Shown here piece after piece: positions 7,436 through 10,097 of a stretch of DNA of 10,097 bases. Positions within the stretch are counted from its first letter, which is position 1. Every line of letters starts with the position of its first letter. A program made the position numbers and the translations under genes. The notes beneath the pieces are model-generated. The model saw only the letters and a program-made list of their open reading frames with translations, searched no databases and had not been told where the DNA came from. The DNA is from an uncultured Porphyromonadaceae bacterium (GTDB taxonomy: Bacteria; Bacteroidota; Bacteroidia; Bacteroidales; Muribaculaceae): contig USKE01000054.1 in assembly GCA_900555165.1 (NCBI GenBank), positions 1 through 10,097 on the forward strand, in the 5' to 3' direction.

Positions 7436-7453
7436 CATAAAAACCACTACTTT
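7436..7453 (+). repeat. 18-bp direct repeat, copy 2
   Basis: CATAAAAACCACTACTTT, identical to 7358-7375 and offset from it by 78 bp. Its 3' end merges with the promoter-like box TACTTTTG at 7448-7455. Confidence 0.6.
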
Positions 7454-7455
7454 TG
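7448..7455 (+). promoter_or_regulatory. Bacteroidota-type -7 box for the SusC gene
   Basis: TACTTTTG fits the TAnnTTTG -7 consensus of Bacteroides primary-sigma promoters and is followed by CA, as is common. No good TTTG is present at the expected -33 distance; a TTG at 7420-7422 is several bases too far. Transcription would start near 7462, giving a leader of about 200 nt before the SusC ATG. Confidence 0.45.
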
Positions 7456-7460
7456 CAATA

Positions 7461-7485
7461 CCGGTTTGCGAAACCGGGATTTTTC
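7461..7485 (+). terminator. hairpin plus T-run in the SusC leader (attenuator-like)
   Basis: CCGGTTT (7461-7467) pairs perfectly with AAACCGG (7471-7477) across a GCG loop, followed by GATTTTT. This looks like a short intrinsic terminator, placed at or just after the predicted start site of the SusC transcript. It could act as an attenuator, a 5'-end stabiliser, or terminate a transcript entering from upstream. Confidence 0.4.
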
Positions 7486-7670
7486 ATTATAATTTTGTAA
7501 CCGAAACGGTAGGCAAACCACAGGTAAACTTGCCGCGACAACCCTACATAAACACAACATAAACCCCGGACCGGCCGCGCCGGCCAGCCGCATCCCCCGG
7601 ATACCTCCGGCCCACGGTACCGCGCCCCCTCCAGACCTTGAATCCAATTCATCAAAACCATAAATCCAAC

Positions 7671-10097
7671 ATGAAGCAATTAAAAACTCCAAGTGCAATG
7701 CGTCGTCTGCTTGTATTGGCGATGACCATTTGGTCGTCGCTGGCCTTGATGGCCCAGCAGATCACTGTCACGGGCACGGTGACCGATTCAGACGGTGAAC
7801 CTCTGATCGGCGCCTCAGTCATAGTGCCCGGCTCGGGCAGCGGTGTGTCAACCGACTTCAACGGCAACTTCACCGTGCAGGCCAATCCGCAGGGAACTCT
7901 GCGGTTCTCGTACATCGGCTACGAATCGAAATCGGTCCAGATCGAGGGTCGCTCCACTATAGATGTGGTGCTCCTCGAGAATACCGCCATGCTCGACGAG
8001 GTGGTAGTCGTCGGCTACGGCCAGATGAAAAAATCAGACCTCACAGGCGCTGTCGGCTCTATGGGCGCCAAAGACATCAAGGATGTGCCCGTGGCCTCAG
8101 TGGGCCAGGCAATGCAGGGCCGCATCTCGGGCGTGCAGGTAATAGATGCCGCCAAGCCCGGCGACAACGTCAACATCAAGATCCGCGGCCTCGGCTCGAC
8201 ACGCAACTGTGACCCCCTCGTGGTCATCGACGGCGTGCCCACCGACCTTGGCATCAACGCCATCAACCCGCAGGACATCGAGCGCCTCGACGTGCTCAAG
8301 GATGCCTCGGCCACGGCAATCTACGGTTCGCGCGGCGCAAACGGCGTGGTTATGATCACCACCCGCAAAGGTGTGGCCGGCGCTCCGAAACTCTCTGTTT
8401 CGGCCAACGTGGCCGTACAGAACGCCACCAAGAAGATGAAACTGCTCGACGCCGCCGGATATGCCGCCCTCAACAACGACATGATGGTGAACTCGGGCCG
8501 CGGCGTGAACCCCGAATGGATCGACCCCGCAGCCCTCGGCGCAGGTACAAACTGGGTTGACGCCCTGATGCAGACCGGCGTCATGCAGAACTACAACATC
8601 TCTTATTCGGGCGGCAACGAGAAAGCCCACTATTATTTCTCGGCCGGCATGCTCGACCAGACCGGTATCGTCAAGAACGTAGACTACCGCCGTTTCACAT
8701 TCCAGAGCAACAACGACGCCCAGCTCACCAAGTGGCTGAAAGTATCGAACAACCTGCTCTTCTCGGCCGACCGCAAGCGCTCGGGCAGCTATGACATGGG
8801 CGCAACCATGCGTGCCCTCCCCGTATTCCCCATCAAGGACGAGGATGGCGAATGGAGCGGCCCCTCAGGCAACTCTGAATGGTATGGCTCGACCCGCAAC
8901 CCCATCGGCAACAACGACATGTACCGCTCTACCACCAACGGCTACAACCTGCTGGCCAACATCGCCGCCGACATCACCTTCACCGACTGGCTGCAGTTCC
9001 GCTCGATGTTCGGCTACGACGCCAAATTCTGGTTCGCCGAGTCGTTCTCGCCCAAATACAACTGGAAACCGACCCCCGTCGAGGAAAGCTCGAACTACGA
9101 GAGCGACAACCGCTCGTTCACATACCTGTGGGACAACTACTTCACATTCGACAAGACCTTCGGCAAGCACACCCTCAACATCATGGCCGGTACGTCGGCA
9201 CAGTGGAACGACTTCAAGTACCTCTCGGCCCAGATGAACGGTTTCATCTTCGACTACGTGCACCAGATGAACAACGGCCAGGAGATGTACTCGATCAACG
9301 GCACACGCTCAGAGTGGGCGCTGATGTCATACATGGGCCGCGCCAACTACACCTTCGACAACCGTTACATGCTCACCGCCACCGTACGACGCGACGGTTC
9401 AAGCCGTTTCGGCCCCAAGCACCGCTGGGGTACCTTCCCCTCGGTTTCTGCCGCATGGCGCATCTCGAACGAGGAATTCTTCTCTAAAAAGTCTCCTGTC
9501 AACGATCTCAAACTCCGTCTGGGCTACGGCCGCACCGGCTCGCAGGCCTCGGTAAGCGACCTCTCGTACCTGCCCACCCTCAACACCCTGCTCTACCCCT
9601 TCGGCACCATCGGCGACAACCAGTCGGCCCTGGTGGCACAGTCGCTGGCCAACCCCTACATACATTGGGAGACCATCGAGCAGTTCAACGCCGGTGTCGA
9701 CATCTCGCTGCTGAACTCGCGCATCAACCTCAGCCTCGACGGCTACATCAAGAACACCCACGACATGCTCGTCAAAGCCTCGGTGCCCATCACATCGGGC
9801 TTTGAAGACACCATGGCATCGTACTCGAACGCCGGCAAGATGCGCAACCTCGGATGGGAGCTCTCGGCAAACTCGATCAACATCGACACCGAACTGACCT
9901 GGGAGACCAACCTGGTGCTCACTTTCAACCACAACCGCATCAAGAGCCTCAACAGCGACACCCCCGAGTTCATCAACCAGGTGAAAAGCCAGGAGCCGTA
10001 CCCGATCAAAGCGTTTTGGGTGATCGCGGGCAACCCGGTGCACAACTGCCCGAATCGCGGTCTGTGGATCGACGAGATATTCCCGCAGATGGAGCTC
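7671..10097 (+). CDS. SusC-like TonB-dependent outer-membrane transporter (3' incomplete, end suspect)
   Basis: Outer-membrane TonB-dependent transporter of the SusC/RagA family, normally about 1000 residues and paired with a SusD lipoprotein for glycan or peptide import; 809 codons are visible. A signal peptide (about 1-28, ending LALMAQ) is followed by a carboxypeptidase-regulatory-like domain (about 31-105; TVTGTVTDSDGEPLIGASV). Next are the TonB-box segment LDEVVVVGYG (108-117) and the plug with IRGLGS, PLVVIDGVP and GSRGANGVVMITTRKG. Barrel strands follow, with the family motifs RRDGSSRFGP and GRTGSQ. The ATG at 7671 has an A-rich upstream context. From about 9980 the sequence stops matching SusC: residues 775-809 (EPYPIKAFW, then AGNPVHNCPN and WIDEIFPQMEL) resemble a molybdopterin oxidoreductase, and all five prolines there use CCG while the rest of the gene prefers CCC. 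The authentic part probably ends near 9980. The cargo and SusD partner lie outside the window. Confidence 0.9.
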   Translation, partial: MKQLKTPSAMRRLLVLAMTIWSSLALMAQQITVTGTVTDSDGEPLIGASVIVPGSGSGVSTDFNGNFTVQANPQGTLRFSYIGYESKSVQIEGRSTIDVVLLENTAMLDEVVVVGYGQMKKSDLTGAVGSMGAKDIKDVPVASVGQAMQGRISGVQVIDAAKPGDNVNIKIRGLGSTRNCDPLVVIDGVPTDLGINAINPQDIERLDVLKDASATAIYGSRGANGVVMITTRKGVAGAPKLSVSANVAVQNATKKMKLLDAAGYAALNNDMMVNSGRGVNPEWIDPAALGAGTNWVDALMQTGVMQNYNISYSGGNEKAHYYFSAGMLDQTGIVKNVDYRRFTFQSNNDAQLTKWLKVSNNLLFSADRKRSGSYDMGATMRALPVFPIKDEDGEWSGPSGNSEWYGSTRNPIGNNDMYRSTTNGYNLLANIAADITFTDWLQFRSMFGYDAKFWFAESFSPKYNWKPTPVEESSNYESDNRSFTYLWDNYFTFDKTFGKHTLNIMAGTSAQWNDFKYLSAQMNGFIFDYVHQMNNGQEMYSINGTRSEWALMSYMGRANYTFDNRYMLTATVRRDGSSRFGPKHRWGTFPSVSAAWRISNEEFFSKKSPVNDLKLRLGYGRTGSQASVSDLSYLPTLNTLLYPFGTIGDNQSALVAQSLANPYIHWETIEQFNAGVDISLLNSRINLSLDGYIKNTHDMLVKASVPITSGFEDTMASYSNAGKMRNLGWELSANSINIDTELTWETNLVLTFNHNRIKSLNSDTPEFINQVKSQEPYPIKAFWVIAGNPVHNCPNRGLWIDEIFPQMEL

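Larger units (their letters stand above)
7139..7670. other. 532-bp divergent intergenic regulatory region
   Basis: No credible gene here; the short frames present lack codon character. The region separates the minus-strand decarboxylase operon from the plus-strand SusC gene, so both promoters should lie in it. Beyond features listed separately, I see a hairpin GCGGGG/CCCCTGC with one bulge (7171-7188) in the decarboxylase leader, a small dyad TTAAC-N4-GTTAA (7241-7254), and a GC-rich hairpin around 7289-7307. No minus-strand TAnnTTTG box stands out; TAGCTTTT (minus strand, 7219-7212) is the nearest, without a matching upstream box. From about 7500 to 7670 the plus strand is C-rich and G-poor, with small hairpins at 7571-7583 and 7597-7610. 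Confidence 0.7.

Noticed and set aside
7358..7453. CRISPR-like or invertible-promoter arrangement
   Set aside because: Only two direct copies, not inverted and not repeated at regular intervals; no cas or invertase gene in the window.
7296..7562. 88-residue plus-strand frame in the divergent intergenic region
   Set aside because: It covers the repeats and promoter box, has no recognisable domain or credible start context, and its composition is that of AT-rich intergenic DNA.
8097..8630. Minus-strand open frames opposite the SusC gene
   Set aside because: The plus strand encodes unambiguous SusC motifs here; the antisense frames are low-complexity His/Val/Gly-rich shadows common in GC-rich coding DNA.

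Overview
The window looks like a Bacteroidota contig, most likely gut Bacteroidales and possibly Muribaculaceae. The reasons are a SusC-type TonB-dependent transporter with a carboxypeptidase-regulatory-like N-terminal domain, a DUF6377-type membrane-tethered regulator, A-rich start contexts without clear Shine-Dalgarno sequences, and a TAnnTTTG promoter-like box. The family-level placement is inference from gene style and moderately high GC.

Layout: (1) 1-1352 (+), the 3' part of a TPR / transmembrane / coiled-coil / HTH regulator cut by the left edge. (2) 1353-1589, a convergent intergenic region with a terminator-like hairpin and a 163-bp imperfect palindrome resembling a MITE. (3) 7138-1590 (-), four co-directional genes in the order phosphatidylserine-decarboxylase-family enzyme, GadC-like APC antiporter, MFS transporter, DcaP-like outer-membrane porin. 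The last three lie 28 and 46 bp apart. The first is separated from the second by 105 bp holding a perfect 34-bp palindrome. (4) 7139-7670, a divergent regulatory region with an 18-bp direct repeat, dyads, a promoter box and a C-rich structured leader. (5) 7671 to the right edge (+), a SusC-like TonB-dependent transporter, incomplete.

The main biological idea is the minus-strand cluster. A pyruvoyl-type decarboxylase of the PSD superfamily carries an N-terminal extension like that of fungal PsiD-type amino-acid decarboxylases and sits directly upstream of a GadC-family antiporter. This is the classic decarboxylase-antiporter arrangement (as in gadBC or tyrosine decarboxylase systems), but with a PSD-fold enzyme instead of a PLP enzyme. 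The porin and the MFS carrier could complete the route across both membranes. The substrate is not readable from the sequence.

A technical point: the last ~100 bases of the SusC frame stop resembling SusC, switch codon preference, and read like a molybdopterin oxidoreductase fragment. The right end is therefore probably a chimeric contig end rather than real SusC sequence.
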